Assembly (NCBI RefSeq): GCF_024679095.1
Contig: NW_026112153.1
Span: forward strand, 127,501-191,500
Reading direction: 5' to 3'
Source: Eriocheir sinensis
Taxonomy: Eukaryota > Arthropoda > Malacostraca > Decapoda > Varunidae
DNA: 64,000 nucleotides
A model generated the notes under the pieces. It did no database searches and was not told the DNA's origin. It was given only the letters and a program-made list of their open reading frames with translations. Positions 1 through 14,785 of the stretch are shown here, in pieces. How positions within the stretch are numbered: the stretch's first letter is position 1; every line of letters begins with the position of its first letter. Both the position numbers and the translations under genes were made by a program.

Positions 1-303
1 CTTTTGTTGCACACCTGCAACAGCTCCTAACATTATGTCTTCTCTTATGGGGTGGCCAACTTTCTGCTGATGAATACCAGCAGGTATATCTTTATTCTCA
101 CCGAATAAGTCCTGTTATAAAAGCACCAAGTATCCTCGCCTTCAGGGCACATGTGATGAGCAGGATTGTTATCACTGTGCTGGCGCAGTGTTTCAATAAT
201 GTTGCCAGTACTGCCTTCTCTCTCTCTCTCTGCCATGCAGGGTACCTCGCTTCCACCTCCCCTCCCATGTGTAGATAACCTTGAGGGAGCATGGAAGGCC
301 TAT
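1..303. other. Unassigned sequence, no gene seen
   Basis: No gene, RNA or repeat that I recognise. The short open frames here have no recognisable motif. A short CT run (about 215-232) is the only simple sequence. Confidence 0.5.
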
Positions 304-337
<34 letters not shown>

Positions 338-339
338 CT
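304..339. repeat. (CA)n microsatellite
   Basis: Alternating CA with one AAA interruption. Confidence 0.95.
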
Positions 340-480
340 TTTGCATGGAACAGGGTTTACAATAATAAATCATAGTATATCATCAATATATAGTCTTACC
401 TGTAAACTTTATAATTCCCAGTGTTACATGAAATGCTTTTTATTCCTCAATCAGTAGCCATATGAAAAATATAATTTACA

Positions 481-586
<106 letters not shown>

Positions 587-870
587 AATACAAAAACATC
601 ACTGTGGTTAGTTACCTTGCAAAAGTAAAGCGTTGATGAATCTTCTGTGTTGTGATGGAGGGTGCAGGTTTTCATTCTATATATACATTCTTGATTTATT
701 GTGTTCTAAAAATCGACTCATCGTGCCTTCATCATGCAAGGCTCTTGACACGACACGAAACTAGCATTACGTAAACCAGCATGACTACTTAGAGAGCGAC
801 TTCTTTTGGTGCCTGCTCCTGGAGAGAGAGGTGTTGAAACGAAAGTAAGATTTGATGAAATTGCAACATA

Positions 871-945
871 GCCATGATAGCTCAGTCGGTATAATGCTCA
901 CTTTCGCCTGGGAAGCTCAATAGTTCAGATTCCCTTCCCTGAATT
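871..945 (+). repeat. tRNA-like sequence, probable SINE head or tRNA pseudogene
   Basis: An A-box-like TAGCTCAGTCGG (878-889) is followed about 35 bases later by a degenerate B box (GTTCAGATTCC, about 923-933). This spacing fits a Pol III promoter in a tRNA or tRNA-derived SINE. The acceptor stem does not pair convincingly and the B box departs from GGTTCGAATCC, so a working tRNA is unlikely. The downstream ~70 bases could be the SINE body, but I see no second copy in the window to prove it. Confidence 0.5.
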
Positions 946-1210
946 CGAATAGTGTGAAGCAGGATATGTCTGGTAGTCATTTCAAGGCACAATACATCAC
1001 TGAGCTATATTACAGCAGCTAATTTTCATAATATCTACACACAGATATGAAGCTACATTAGTAATATTTTTCCTTTCTATTCTTTCGTTTATTGGATGAC
1101 ATACTACAAAAAACGACTCAAGCTCTATGTTCATTTGGTGGTAAACTATTTTTTGCTCTCTCTTTTTTCTTTCTTTATTTTTTACATTCTGATTTACACC
1201 ATGGACAAAG

Positions 1211-1211
<1 letters not shown>

Positions 1212-1273
<62 letters not shown>

Positions 1274-1289
1274 CACCCACACACACACC
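1212..1289. repeat. (CA)n microsatellite
   Basis: Near-perfect CA repeat with a short ACACCC interruption near the end. Confidence 0.95.
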
Positions 1290-2010
1290 TTCTTTCCCTC
1301 TAAAATAAAGAAACACAAACTACTCATAAAACACAGAAAAGGAATAAACAAAAGTACTCCAAGGGTGCCCTTCGTGGGTCAAACTCAGACCTAATTACCT
1401 TCTACAAGTCCTGGGAGGGTGTATCAATCAGACAGGTGAGGGCCTTTCACAACGCCGTCTCAAAAAAGAAATGCAAGGATACAAATGCGGAATTTTTTCG
1501 GACAGTAAAAAAAAAATAATAATGGATGGGTCCCCCACACACACACACACAAATATCTTTTGAATCTTGCCATGGCTTATTAGTCGTTAGAATTGTATGA
1601 ATAATGAGAGAGAGAGAGGGGTTCAGCTAAATACCCTTGGGGAGCAAAGGCGAGAGGTTGAGGTTCCGAGGACTGTCTCACCAGATGTCAGGACCTCTCA
1701 TGAGGGAGATATATTTGTTATCCTTGTTACGTCTCCCTCAAATGGGCTCGTTTTCTTTAGACCACCTGTCGAACGCTTACTACGGAGAAGTTACTGGCGC
1801 GCTGTAATTTATACGTATTATTAAGTGAATTAATAAAGTACTTTTAGTAGAGGTAAATATTTTTGGAGGCTGCAGAGCACTGATGACAGTGCGTTGATAT
1901 GTGTTATATAATGATTTGCGTTATTGATATTTTCAAAATTAACTTTCGCTTAGAGAGAACATTCAAGAATCAAGGCCCTCTCGCTGCTAAAGGGTTAAAA
2001 TGTTAATCAA
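1290..2010. other. Unassigned sequence
   Basis: Mixed AT-rich sequence with a short CA run (1535-1551) and a GA run (about 1605-1619). No coding motif or known repeat recognised. Confidence 0.4.
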
Positions 2011-2060
2011 CAAAATTATTGATAATAATATTAGTAATAATAATAATAGTAATAATAATA

Positions 2061-2117
<57 letters not shown>

Positions 2118-2261
2118 TAATAATGATAATGATAATAATGATAATAATGATAATAATAATAATAATAATAATAATGATGATAATAATAATAATAATAAAA
2201 TAATAATAATAATATGGTTATGATAATTATAACAGTAAGAAAAATAATAATCAAATCATAG

Positions 2262-2313
<52 letters not shown>

Positions 2314-2330
2314 GTAATAATAATAATGAC
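2011..2330. repeat. (AAT)n microsatellite, imperfect
   Basis: Long AAT/ATG-interrupted trinucleotide array. Open frames of Ile or Tyr runs across it are by-products of the period of three. Confidence 0.95.
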
Positions 2331-2687
2331 AAATAAATATTAATATTAATAAAAACGTAACTAATGACAATGATATTGAAAAATATAAAATACAAACACC
2401 AACACATCACTGGTTTGTAGTAGAGAGCCACTTCATCTTCCCTCACAGGCGGCCCGAAGGATTAGATTATTGGACCTATCCTATCATTACTCCCCGGTGA
2501 GGTGGTGTCTGAGTGCGTGGTCGTACAGAGGCTTCCATCGGGTCCTGCTCCTGAACAGATCTCGTCACGCCGAATGTTTTGAAATTATTATTGGCTGAAG
2601 GTATCCTGCCTTTAAAAGAACAACAAAATAACAACAACAATCATCATAATGCTGAAATAAGGATAATAATATGAATATTGATATTAC
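2331..2687. other. Spacer between trinucleotide arrays
   Basis: Unique-looking sequence of about 350 bases between (AAT)n and (ATT)n. The stretch at 2445-2575 is more GC-rich than its surroundings. No gene recognised. Confidence 0.4.
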
Positions 2688-2706
2688 TTTTATTATTATT
2701 ATTATC

Positions 2707-2750
<44 letters not shown>

Positions 2751-2904
2751 GGATTTTTGTTATTATCTTCATTATTTACTATTATTATTGTTATCATTAA
2801 TATTATTATTATCGTTATTATCATTATTATTATTATTGTTATTGTTATTGTTATTGTTATTATTATTATTAATATTATTATTATCATTAATATTATTATA
2901 AATT

Positions 2905-2961
<57 letters not shown>
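2688..2961. repeat. (ATT)n microsatellite, imperfect
   Basis: ATT array with ATC/GTT variants, the complementary motif to the AAT array at 2.0-2.3 kb. The two form a loose inverted pair. Confidence 0.95.
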
Positions 2962-2963
<2 letters not shown>

Positions 2964-2978
2964 CCCGTGAATTGTCGC

Positions 2979-3435
2979 CTACTACTACTACTACTACTAC
3001 TACTACTTTTTTGCAAGTAGTCAGTTCAGGGCCTAGAAAAAGGTAACGGATATTTAAACTACTACTACTACTACTACTACTACTTACTACTACTACTACT
3101 ACTACTATACACTACTACTACTACTACTACTACTGCTGCTACCTACTACAACTACTACTGCTGCTGCGTACTAGCTACTACTACTACCACCCCATGTTGT
3201 TTCCCAACACATCATAGAGCTCCCATAGCAGAGAATTTAGCAAACTACTCTGTTCGCTAGCTTTATGGCATCCCTTGCCAACCTACTACCATACTAGCAC
3301 TGCTGCCTTACTACTACCTACTACTGCTGCTACTACTACTACTACTACCACTTTACTACTGCCTACTACTACTACTACTACTACTACTACTTACTACTGC
3401 TACTACTGCTACACACTACTACTACATTGCTACTG
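2979..3435. repeat. (ACT)n tracts
   Basis: Three blocks of ACT/CTA triplets (about 2979-3006, 3057-3190, 3300-3430) separated by short unique pieces. ACT tracts also follow the tails of both SINE-like elements in this window (4255-4335 and 13634-13756). Confidence 0.85.
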
Positions 3436-3479
3436 CTTTACTGAGTCGACAGTGATAGCGCCATGAGACATGAGGTCCA

Positions 3480-4338
3480 GTACATGGGTGCCCTGCAAGC
3501 TAGGATTTTTAGCCGCCGCCAGTGGCTTAAAACTACCCACATGCTGAAGACCTATCAACCGGACTCTGGAGATTTACAAGTTAAGATGATGAGCTCCGGG
3601 AGGGCAGCATGAGCCAATGCAAGATGAGCGCCACTATAAAGCACTCGCCTGCGCCGGGACAGGCCAGCCGACCATCAGGCCCACCAGAAGAAGCCCTGGG
3701 GTCGACCATCAGGCCCCACACCAGGAAAAGCCTAGGGCTGACCATCAGAGCCCAGGGGAGGAAGAAGCCTAGGGAGCCGACCATCAGGCCCTGGAAGGAA
3801 GCCATGGACCGATCATCAGGCCCCCACCGGGAAAGTCTTGGAGCCAAACCATCCAGGGCCCCCCTGAGGGAAGAAACCTGGGCCGACCATCAGGAGCCCA
3901 CAGGGAAAAGTCTTGGGCCGACCATCAGGGCCCACCGGGAAGAAAGCCTTGGGCCCAGCCATCAGGGCCCACACCAGGAAAATGTGGGCAGACCAACAAG
4001 GCCCACCGGAAGAAGCCATGGACCGACCATCAAGACCCCTGGGAAAAGCTTGTGCCACCACCACCATCAGATAGAGAGACCTTGGGCCGACTAATAGGGC
4101 CCACCAGGGAAAACCTTGGGACGACCATCAGGGCCCACCGGGAAGAAGCCTTGGGCCGACATCCAGGGCTACCAGAAGAAAACCTTGGGCCGCCATTATG
4201 GCCCACCGGGAAAAACCTACCACCGGCGCAATGAGCCGCGACGTAAAAAAAAAAAATATTGCCACTACTACTACTACTACTACTACTACTGTTACTACTA
4301 CTATTGCCTACTACTACTACTACTACCACCACAACCAC
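3480..4338 (+). mobile_element. SINE-like element with internal 35-bp minisatellite, copy 1
   Basis: The flank at 3545-3620 (landmarks CCTATCAACC, GAGCTCC, GGGCAGCATGAGCC, CTCGCCTGCGCC) matches the reverse strand of 14170-14300. It leads into about 16 degenerate units of a 35-bp repeat (3655-4215), typified by GGGCCGACCATCAGGGCCCA plus CCGGGAAGAAGCCTT. The element ends in CCGGCGCAATGAGCCGCGACGT, an A run and an (ACT)n tract. A tRNA-headed relative without the expansion lies at 62480-62801. Because 35 is not a multiple of three, the open frames here change phase from unit to unit and are not genes. The SINE assignment rests on that relative. Confidence 0.6.
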
Positions 4339-6826
4339 CACACGCCTTTTTCTGTATTAGCACGCAATCTGTAAGTTGTCCATCAGGAAGCTACACGTCA
4401 CTGGGCTGGTGTTGGCTCAATATATCGACACCAAACATTTCTTTTGTGAGTTTCTCCTCTTTAAATCCCACATTTCACGCCTCTCCTCTTTCTCCCTTCC
4501 TTCTCTTCTGCCTTTCTTCCATACACCCTAGATAAATAATCTTTCTCTGTCTCTCCACTTTTCTCTCCTTTTACATATTTGCAGTTTCAGAGGTACTATG
4601 TATCTCAATTGTTTTTTCTCCTACGTTTATCTCTCTCTTTCTCTCTCTCCTTCCTTCTCTTCCTCCTTTCTCACACTTTTTCTCAGTCTCCTTCTCTCTG
4701 CCTCCCCTCCATTCCACAACTCACTCCATCACGCTCCCTAACTGTGAAGTAGCAGCGATTATAGTCAAGTCTGCCCTGTAAAACAGCTAGGCGCCGTCCT
4801 ATTGTTGAAACCATCTCTCCCTCACTGGCAAGCCTCGTATTTTGGCGTTATTAATTATTCATATGTTTTTGATGCCAGGGTGTCATTTTGGTACGTTCCT
4901 TCAAAGGTTAATGAATAAGCAGGGAATAATATGAGCTCGTATCCGGGCGCTGACATTATACATATGGCTTTGTGGCTATTAAGCTGGTCAGGCCACACGT
5001 ACCATTCACGTTCTGCTCAGAACCGCTTAAAAGGTTAGCCTCTGTGCGTATCTGTCAGTGACTGGCCGCGCCCTTTGGATACATAGCGAGTGCAACAGAT
5101 AGGTAAGGTGGGGTAGATACCCCCTAGGGTGAAAGGCTCCCCTTGGTTTGTCTTTCTTTCTTTCTTTTTCTCAAGCAGTGCATGATCAAATGAGCAACGC
5201 CAACTCTACCAATGCTCTAGGAACTACTGGACTAAACAATGGACTGATTCTTTAGCCCTGAGGACATTTCTTCTTTTTGAAGCTAATTTCTTATCAGAAG
5301 TTATCAGTGATTTTGTATTTCTAATTAACGACAAGAACTGCAGAGTTAGCTGATAGCTATGGATACTTGCTCACAGATGTCCAGACCATATTGCATGTGA
5401 TTGTCTCTGCCTGCCTTGCCTTCATAGGAAGAATTGTTTTTGTGTATGAGTTGCCAGGGTAAGAGCCCGGCCTCTGTGCCTTTAGGGTAAGTTACTTGGG
5501 AGGACACACCACGGCCTTTTACCCCATTATCAGTAAATTGTGGAAATGGCTGACTAACTTTGGTGTACTGAGGACAAACTGCTATTGGACAACCTTCAGA
5601 AAAAATGGGTCCAATGTTGGGGTTGTTGAAATTGTCCACATGCAGGAATGTACAACTGGAGTAGGCCTAGATCTGTACGTATGTCAAAACTGTGGGTATG
5701 ATTCGACATTACAGTATTGCTATAAATATAGTTTGTTTAAGTTTTGAAAGGCATCCATGGTGAACACACTTTCTGAGTAGCAGACTATAATGAAGTTGGT
5801 GTTTTTAGCTGTTTTCAGATATCAATATTCCAGCATAAAAGGACATATTTTATCATATTAATTAGATATTTAGTTCATATATTTTCATGAAAGTAGTATT
5901 CTTTTTATTTACAAAGAATTGAAGAAAGGGAAGCTGGTCTAATATTACTAGTCTGAAAAGAGGATACCTTTTAGAAAATTAATTAATTGTTTAGTTTACA
6001 TTATTCATTAGGAACACAATTTTGGTTGCTCCCTATTTCACATCGATAAATATGGGTATAGTTTTCAAAAGAACTGTAAAATATTTTCCTTATGTTTCTT
6101 TGTGATTTTATTTTCACCGCCGCCACCGCAGAGGACTCATGTAGGTACTGCGTCCTGCACAGCCAAGCAAAATATATTATATATAACGTCAATAAGAGAG
6201 AGAAGTCCTCTGAGAGGTGATGGGGTGATGTAGCGCCTGCGCTCAGAGCCTTTTAGCACTCAAGTTGAGCTCGGATATGGCATCACTGGTATCGTTTGGC
6301 TAAACGACGACGGCAGATGGGAGTCCTTTGTGATGGGAATAACTTGATCGTGCTGTGAGACGAAGGAAGTTTAAGGATCCACTGGACCTTCTGCACGTCA
6401 GGACGAATATTTGACCGTCATTATCGGCTGCAATGGAAGAAATGCGTCTTTAAAACTGACTGTGATCACGATATCAACCCGGCACCGACATGCATTTGCC
6501 GATAGCTACACAAGTGCTCCAGATTTCTCTGTTGGTAGCTTCCAAGAGTGTTATTAGTGATATTTTACCTCAAGTGTATCTAGAGCGATCGATGTATATC
6601 AGGTTTGAAACGACGCTGACGATAAAACATCTGATCATAGCTTCTTTTGTCACTATAGCCGATCCAGGATTCAATACGTTTCCTAACGAAGCAGAAGGTA
6701 ATGTTACCCAACTGTTCAGCCAAAGAATCCACTTCTAACCAAAACTAACTAAATTATGGGTATTCTTTTCTCTAACGGCATTGAACAAACAAGAGAACAA
6801 TAATGTATGAAAATACGTATAGCGAC
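4339..6826. other. Unassigned, largely unique sequence with pyrimidine-rich start
   Basis: 4440-4735 is TC-rich (CTCTCT/TTCC). 5153-5172 is a short TTTC run. The remainder is ordinary AT-rich sequence. Open frames up to about 80 codons occur at 5496-5747 and 6490-6738 but have no recognised domain or gene context. No gene called. Confidence 0.4.
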
Positions 6827-7060
6827 ATTGCCAGATCACCGTACTCAGAAACTGTGTTATGTAACGGTTTTCTGACGCCTAGCTATTACCAAGAAACATC
6901 AGGATCTAACTCTTTTAACGATAACTATAAATTAAGCTTCGACTACTGGAGCCCAGAAGACAGTTTAGAGAATTTAGGAAATCGGGAAATATAATCGGCT
7001 GGTGACAATCTAGCAACATTCAAGGCTGTCGCCCGCAGGCCCAGAGCCAGCCGCCATTTG
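6827..7060 (+). repeat. Dispersed repeat R1, copy 1
   Basis: About 230 bases starting GCCAGATCACCGTACTCAGA can be aligned by eye with 11014-11225. Shared landmarks are the opening GCCAGAT, GACGC.TA.CTATT, GAAACATCA, AGACAGTTT and GACAATCT.GCAA. Class unknown; no coding motif. Confidence 0.6.
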
Positions 7061-7324
7061 CGGTAGTCAAGTTACAAATAGCATGTTTTACTGCATAAAC
7101 GGTGATATCATATTGTGACTAAGTGAGCTTTCATATTTATCTACTTGTGTATATTTCATGGTGGCAAAACTTTCATTACTAGGTTCATTTTTACTAGTGA
7201 CACTAATTTGTGACTGTTTTTCACCATAGACTTTCACTCAAACAAGTGAATCAGACACCACAGAAATATTACCAGTGTGTGTATGAATGAATTCAAAGAT
7301 AAGCACATACAAAGGAACACAAAG
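7061..7324. other. Unassigned AT-rich sequence
   Basis: No coding or RNA motif recognised. Confidence 0.4.
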
Positions 7325-7368
7325 GAAGAACAAACAACAGCAGACCTGCTGGTCCTTACGAGGCTGTT
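7325..7368 (+). repeat. Dispersed repeat R2, copy 1
   Basis: About 44 bases (GAAGAACAAACAACAGCAGA, then CCTGCTGGTCCTTACGAGGC) recur essentially unchanged at 53158-53201. Such identity over 44 bases 46 kb apart marks it as part of an interspersed repeat of unknown class. Confidence 0.7.
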
Positions 7369-7519
7369 TTGATTTACCTCCAGGATGTCTCGTGGATCAT
7401 TGGTAAATAAAAACAAAATATCTGGATAGGCTACTCTTTAGCCAGTTACCGGCTATGGCTGCCAAAAAAGTTCCTCCGCCAAGTTGGTAGCCCTCCATTT
7501 GGTGATTGTCAGGTGCGCC

Positions 7520-8172
7520 TATTCTCGCTCCTGGGCGCTGCTCGTGATTGGCTGTCCAGCTGTGTGCTCAGTCTCGGGCCTCTCTGGTGTTATTTCCCGT
7601 AGCTCACCTACGATATTTTGGTACAGAGAAAAAGACTCGGTGATGATTGTAGGAATAAATACGTTTGTCACAACTCGGTAAAACAAAAAATAAAGAAATT
7701 ATGGTGAGTATAGCTGAAAGAACATTGTACTCAGTCCTCCGTAGCACGAGTAGCGGCGAGTCTCATGCGCGGCGAGAAGCCCTGCCATGGAATGAGAAAT
7801 GATCGTGTTATGATTCTATATTATTTCTCGTAGCTCACCTATTGTACAAGATACGCTATTTTGGTAGAAAGAAAACCATTCTGAACACGATGGTGTAAAC
7901 AGATTATAAATAATACCGTCATCGCTACTCGTGCTACGGAGGACTGAGTACAATGCTCTTTCAGTTATACTCGCCATAATTTCTTTATTTTTTTGTTTTA
8001 CCGAGTTGTGACAAATGTATTTATGTTCTACAATCATCACCGAGTCTTTTATCTGTACCAAAATAGCGTAGGTGAGCTACGGGAAATAATATAGAAACAT
8101 AACACCAGAGAGGTCCGAAACTAAGCACACAACCGGACAGCCAATCACGAGCAGCGCCCGTGAGCGAGGATT
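7520..8172. repeat. Large inverted repeat (foldback), arms about 240 bp
   Basis: Left arm about 7520-7757, right arm about 7923-8172, with a spacer of about 165 bases. Landmarks in the left arm (GGCGCTGCTCGTGATTGGCT, CCCGTAGCTCACCTACG, GACTCGGTGATGATTGTAG, CTCAGTCCTCCGTAGCACGA) reappear as reverse complements in the opposite order in the right arm, with scattered mismatches and small indels. The spacer holds a third, partial, direct copy (about 7805-7870). It could be a foldback or MITE-type transposon, or an inverted duplication. No terminal motif or target duplication was identified. Confidence 0.85.
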
Positions 8173-9652
<1,480 letters not shown>

Positions 9653-9799
9653 TATATATTAATACTATAAAAACTATACCAATCCTAACGATACTGTGCT
9701 CTGCTTCTTGTGAACACACAGTGAAGTGACTGAGAAAAACTCTACCAAGGAAAATAGTGTGGCTTCTAAATAATAAAGGAAAACAAAGCGTCTCCACAA

Positions 9800-10136
9800 A
9801 AGGCAACCAAGATGGCCACCCCAGCTCCACTAGGGATGTAACCACAAACAGAGCTTGTGCTACATGTGGCCTCTCCAGTGACATGGACTTCTCAATTAGC
9901 TGTGATGATTGCAATGAATAGCTTCACTATGAATGTTGTGGCCTACCCACATACCAAATCCTCTGCTACTCTGCCTCAAAAAGGAAATTCACCTGCCACC
10001 TTTGTGCTCTACAAAGGTTTGGTGATGAGGACGCAGAGGAGTGGTTATTTAAGGCTGAGAAAGCCAAACATAGACAGGCAACTGCAATTAGGGAAGAACT
10101 GAAAAGGAAGGGCGCACTCCCAAAAAAAAAAACTTA
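9800..10136 (+). pseudogene. LINE ORF1 remnant with PHD-type zinc finger
   Basis: The frame beginning at 9844 encodes CATCGL, then SCDDCNE, a stop, LHYECC, and later FTCHLC. The Cys/His spacing (CxxC, CxxC, HxxC, CxxC) is that of a PHD finger, followed by a charged, Lys/Glu-rich stretch that would suit a coiled coil. The conserved Trp before the His is replaced by TAG, so the frame is broken inside the finger. PHD fingers occur in ORF1 proteins of several non-LTR clades, where they are thought to act in RNP formation. A related remnant lies at 28480-29550. No RT follows on this strand, so the parent element is missing. Confidence 0.65.
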
Positions 10137-10171
10137 AATCAGTGGCCAGACCAGACAAGTTGACAAGTGTC

Positions 10172-10651
10172 ATTTTTTTTACAGCAGAGGAGAAAGCTCA
10201 AGAGCAAAAAAAAAGGAAACGATAATGAAAAAAAAAGCCCGCTACTCGCTGCTCACACAAATAAAACGGCTCATAGGAGTGGCCAAAAGAGAGGTCAACT
10301 TTGGAAAGAGAGGTGTCCTGATACCTTCCTTTTGAAAGAACTCAAGTCGTAGCCAGGAGGAAATACAGATGAAGAAAGATTGTTTCAGAGTTTACATGCG
10401 TTAGGGATGAAAGAGTGAAGATGCTTGCTAACTCGTGCGTAAAGGATTTGGACAGTAAAGTAATGAGCTTAAGCAGAAAGTCGTGTGCAGCGGGGCCGCG
10501 GAAGGGTGGAGGCATGCAGTTAGCATGTTCAGAAGAAAGGTTAGCGTGAAAATATTGATAGAAGATAGAAAGAGAGGCAACATGTCAGCGGAATTTAAGA
10601 GGTAGAAGACTATCAGCGAGAGGAGGGGTGCTGATGAGACGAAGAGCCTTA
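10172..10651 (-). mobile_element. Family J LINE, 3' end (left half of a split copy)
   Basis: It matches the 3' end of the LINE at 21414-23946 (landmarks GTCCTGATACC, GGAGGAAATACAGATGAAG, GGATTTGGACAGTA). The A-rich tail appears as poly-T at about 10172-10180. The match stops abruptly at GAAGAGCCTTA (10641-10651) and resumes at 14350 with TTAGACTCCACTCTGTCC, which is the adjoining LINE sequence in other copies. The two halves are therefore one copy interrupted by the element at 10652-14349. It carries the C-terminal part of the ORF2 frame and 3' UTR; no frame is open. Confidence 0.85.
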
Positions 10652-11013
10652 AGCTACAGTTACACTAGTCACTGTTACCCCTGGGCTGGACGATTTTGCC
10701 TGGGCATGAAGCCAGCCTCAGGCCTGGTTTACAAGGCGAGTGGTCACACAGAACCCTGCACAGTCCAGCCGCCTGCGCTCTTCCGCCAAGGCCAAGTCCA
10801 GATGTAAACAAAGCACGAGTCAAGCGAGTGTGAAGGTGCTGTGTTTTATTAATTTGTGTGCCGTTAGTGATCATTAATTATACAGAAAAACTAACTATTT
10901 CATTATATAGTAATATAATATGTACATATTTTATTATAAAGGGTAATTTGGTTTCAACTGTATGTTCAAATACTACAGTATTTCAATACCTATGCTGCCC
11001 CCCACCGTTGCCA

Positions 11014-11225
11014 GATTGTCGTATTCAGAGCATAGTATTTACCGGTTTCCGACGCGTAACTATTGTCAAGGAACATCAAGAATCAACTATTTAAGCTATA
11101 ATTATAAGTGATTATCCTTATTTGGGTCCACGAGACAGTTTTTGGGTCGGAAGTCGGTAAACATAAGAGGCTGAGTAAGACAATCTGGCAAATTTGCGTG
11201 ACGACGCGCCCAGCCATATCACTGG
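11014..11225 (+). repeat. Dispersed repeat R1, copy 2
   Basis: Counterpart of 6827-7060, more diverged and with indels. It lies inside the Harbinger-like element. Confidence 0.55.
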
Positions 11226-11302
11226 GAGAGCAACGATCCAGCGCGTCCACTCAAATTTACCCTGGGTGTGTGCCCTTGAGCTGCCTCCTTTGTTGTAGAA
11301 AA

Positions 11303-11509
<207 letters not shown>

Positions 11510-11527
11510 TGTGGATTTATTTCACTG

Positions 11528-13637
<2,110 letters not shown>

Positions 13638-13649
13638 AGTAGTAGTAAC

Positions 13650-13686
<37 letters not shown>

Positions 13687-13756
13687 ATTGGGGCAATAGT
13701 AGTAGTAGCAGTAGTAGTAGTAGTAGTAGTAGTAATAGTAGTAGTAGTAGCAATAT
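13638..13756. repeat. (GTA)n / (ACT)n microsatellite
   Basis: GTA triplets on the plus strand, i.e. ACT on the strand of the adjacent SINE-like element. They directly follow that element's A-rich tail, as in copy 1 at 4255. Confidence 0.9.
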
Positions 13757-14300
13757 TTTTTATTTTTTTTACGTCGCGGCCTATTGCGCCGGTAGGCTTC
13801 TTCCCGGTGGGCCCTGATGGTCGGCCCAAGGCTTCTTCCCGGTGGGACCTGCTGGTCGGCCCAAGGCTTCTTCCCGGTGGGCCCTGATGGTCGGCCCAAG
13901 GCTTCTTCCCGGTGGGCCCTGATGGTCGGCCCAAGGCTTCTTCCCGGTGGGACCTGCTGGTCGGCCCAAGGCTTCTTCCCGGTGGGCCCTGATGGTCGGC
14001 CTATGGCTTCTTCCCGGTGGGCCCTGATGGTTGGCCCAAGGCTTCTTCCCGGTGGGCTCTGATGGTCGGCCCAAGGCTTCTTCCTGGTGGGGCCTGATGG
14101 TCGGCCCAAGGCTTCTTCCCGGTGGGCCCTGATGGTCGGCCCTAGGCTTCTTCCCGGTTGGGCCTGACGATCGGCCCAGCCCGTTCTGGCGCAGGCGAGT
14201 GTTTGTAGTGGCGCCATCTTCCATTGGCTCATGCTGCCCTCCTGGAGCTCATCTTTAATCCTAGAATCTAGAGTGCGGGTTGATAGGTGGTCTTCTGGCA
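13757..14300 (-). mobile_element. SINE-like element with internal 35-bp minisatellite, copy 2
   Basis: On the minus strand it begins near 14300 (CCTATCAACC, GAGCTCC, GGGCAGCATGAGCC, CTCGCCTGCGCC). It then runs through about 10-11 very regular 35-bp units (about 14170-13797) and ends with CCGGCGCAATAGGCCGCGACGT plus an A-rich tail. The units are more uniform than in copy 1, suggesting recent homogenisation. It lies against the right end of the Harbinger-like element. Confidence 0.65.
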
Positions 14301-14349
14301 GCCAAAATCGCCCAGCCCAGGGGTAGAGGTGACTAGTGTAACCGCGGCT

Positions 14350-14785
14350 TTAGACTCCACTCTGTCCAAGAGGGCTGTGTGAGTAGAGCCCCCCCACATG
14401 TGAGATGCATACTCCATCCGAGGGCGGACAAGGCCCTTATATAGATAACAACTGTGCGGGGCAGAAGAACTGGCGGAGACAATACAGAACGCCCAACCTC
14501 GAGGAAGCTGATTTAGTGAGAGAGATGTGAAGTTTCCAGTTGAGATTTTGAGCTAAGGATAGACCGAGGATGTTGCGTGTTGAGGTAAGTGACAGCTGAG
14601 TGTTGTCGAAGAATAGGGGATAGGTGTTTGGAAGGTTGTGTCGAGTTCATAGGTGGAGAAATTGTTTTTTTGAGGCACTGAAGGACACAAGGTTCCTTTT
14701 ACCCCAATTAGAAATGATAACAAGGTCTGAGGTTAAGCGTTTTGCAGCCTCCAGCCTTGAGTCATGTAATTCCTGTTGAATTACA
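14350..14785 (-). mobile_element. Family J LINE, right half of the split copy
   Basis: It continues the copy interrupted at 10651. It encodes out-of-frame pieces of the C-terminal RT region (match to [19 protein letters not shown] and the palm-to-thumb segment) and is 5'-truncated at about 14785, where the tail of a CR1-like LINE begins. Confidence 0.8.

Noticed and set aside
871..945. Functional tRNA gene
   Set aside because: The B box is degenerate and the arms do not pair; kept only as a tRNA-like repeat.
5496..5747. 83-codon frame as a host gene
   Set aside because: No recognised motif and an equally long overlapping frame on the opposite strand.
6490..6738. 82-codon frame as a host gene
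   Set aside because: No domain, no neighbouring exon-like frame, no recognisable codon bias; length is within chance for this composition.
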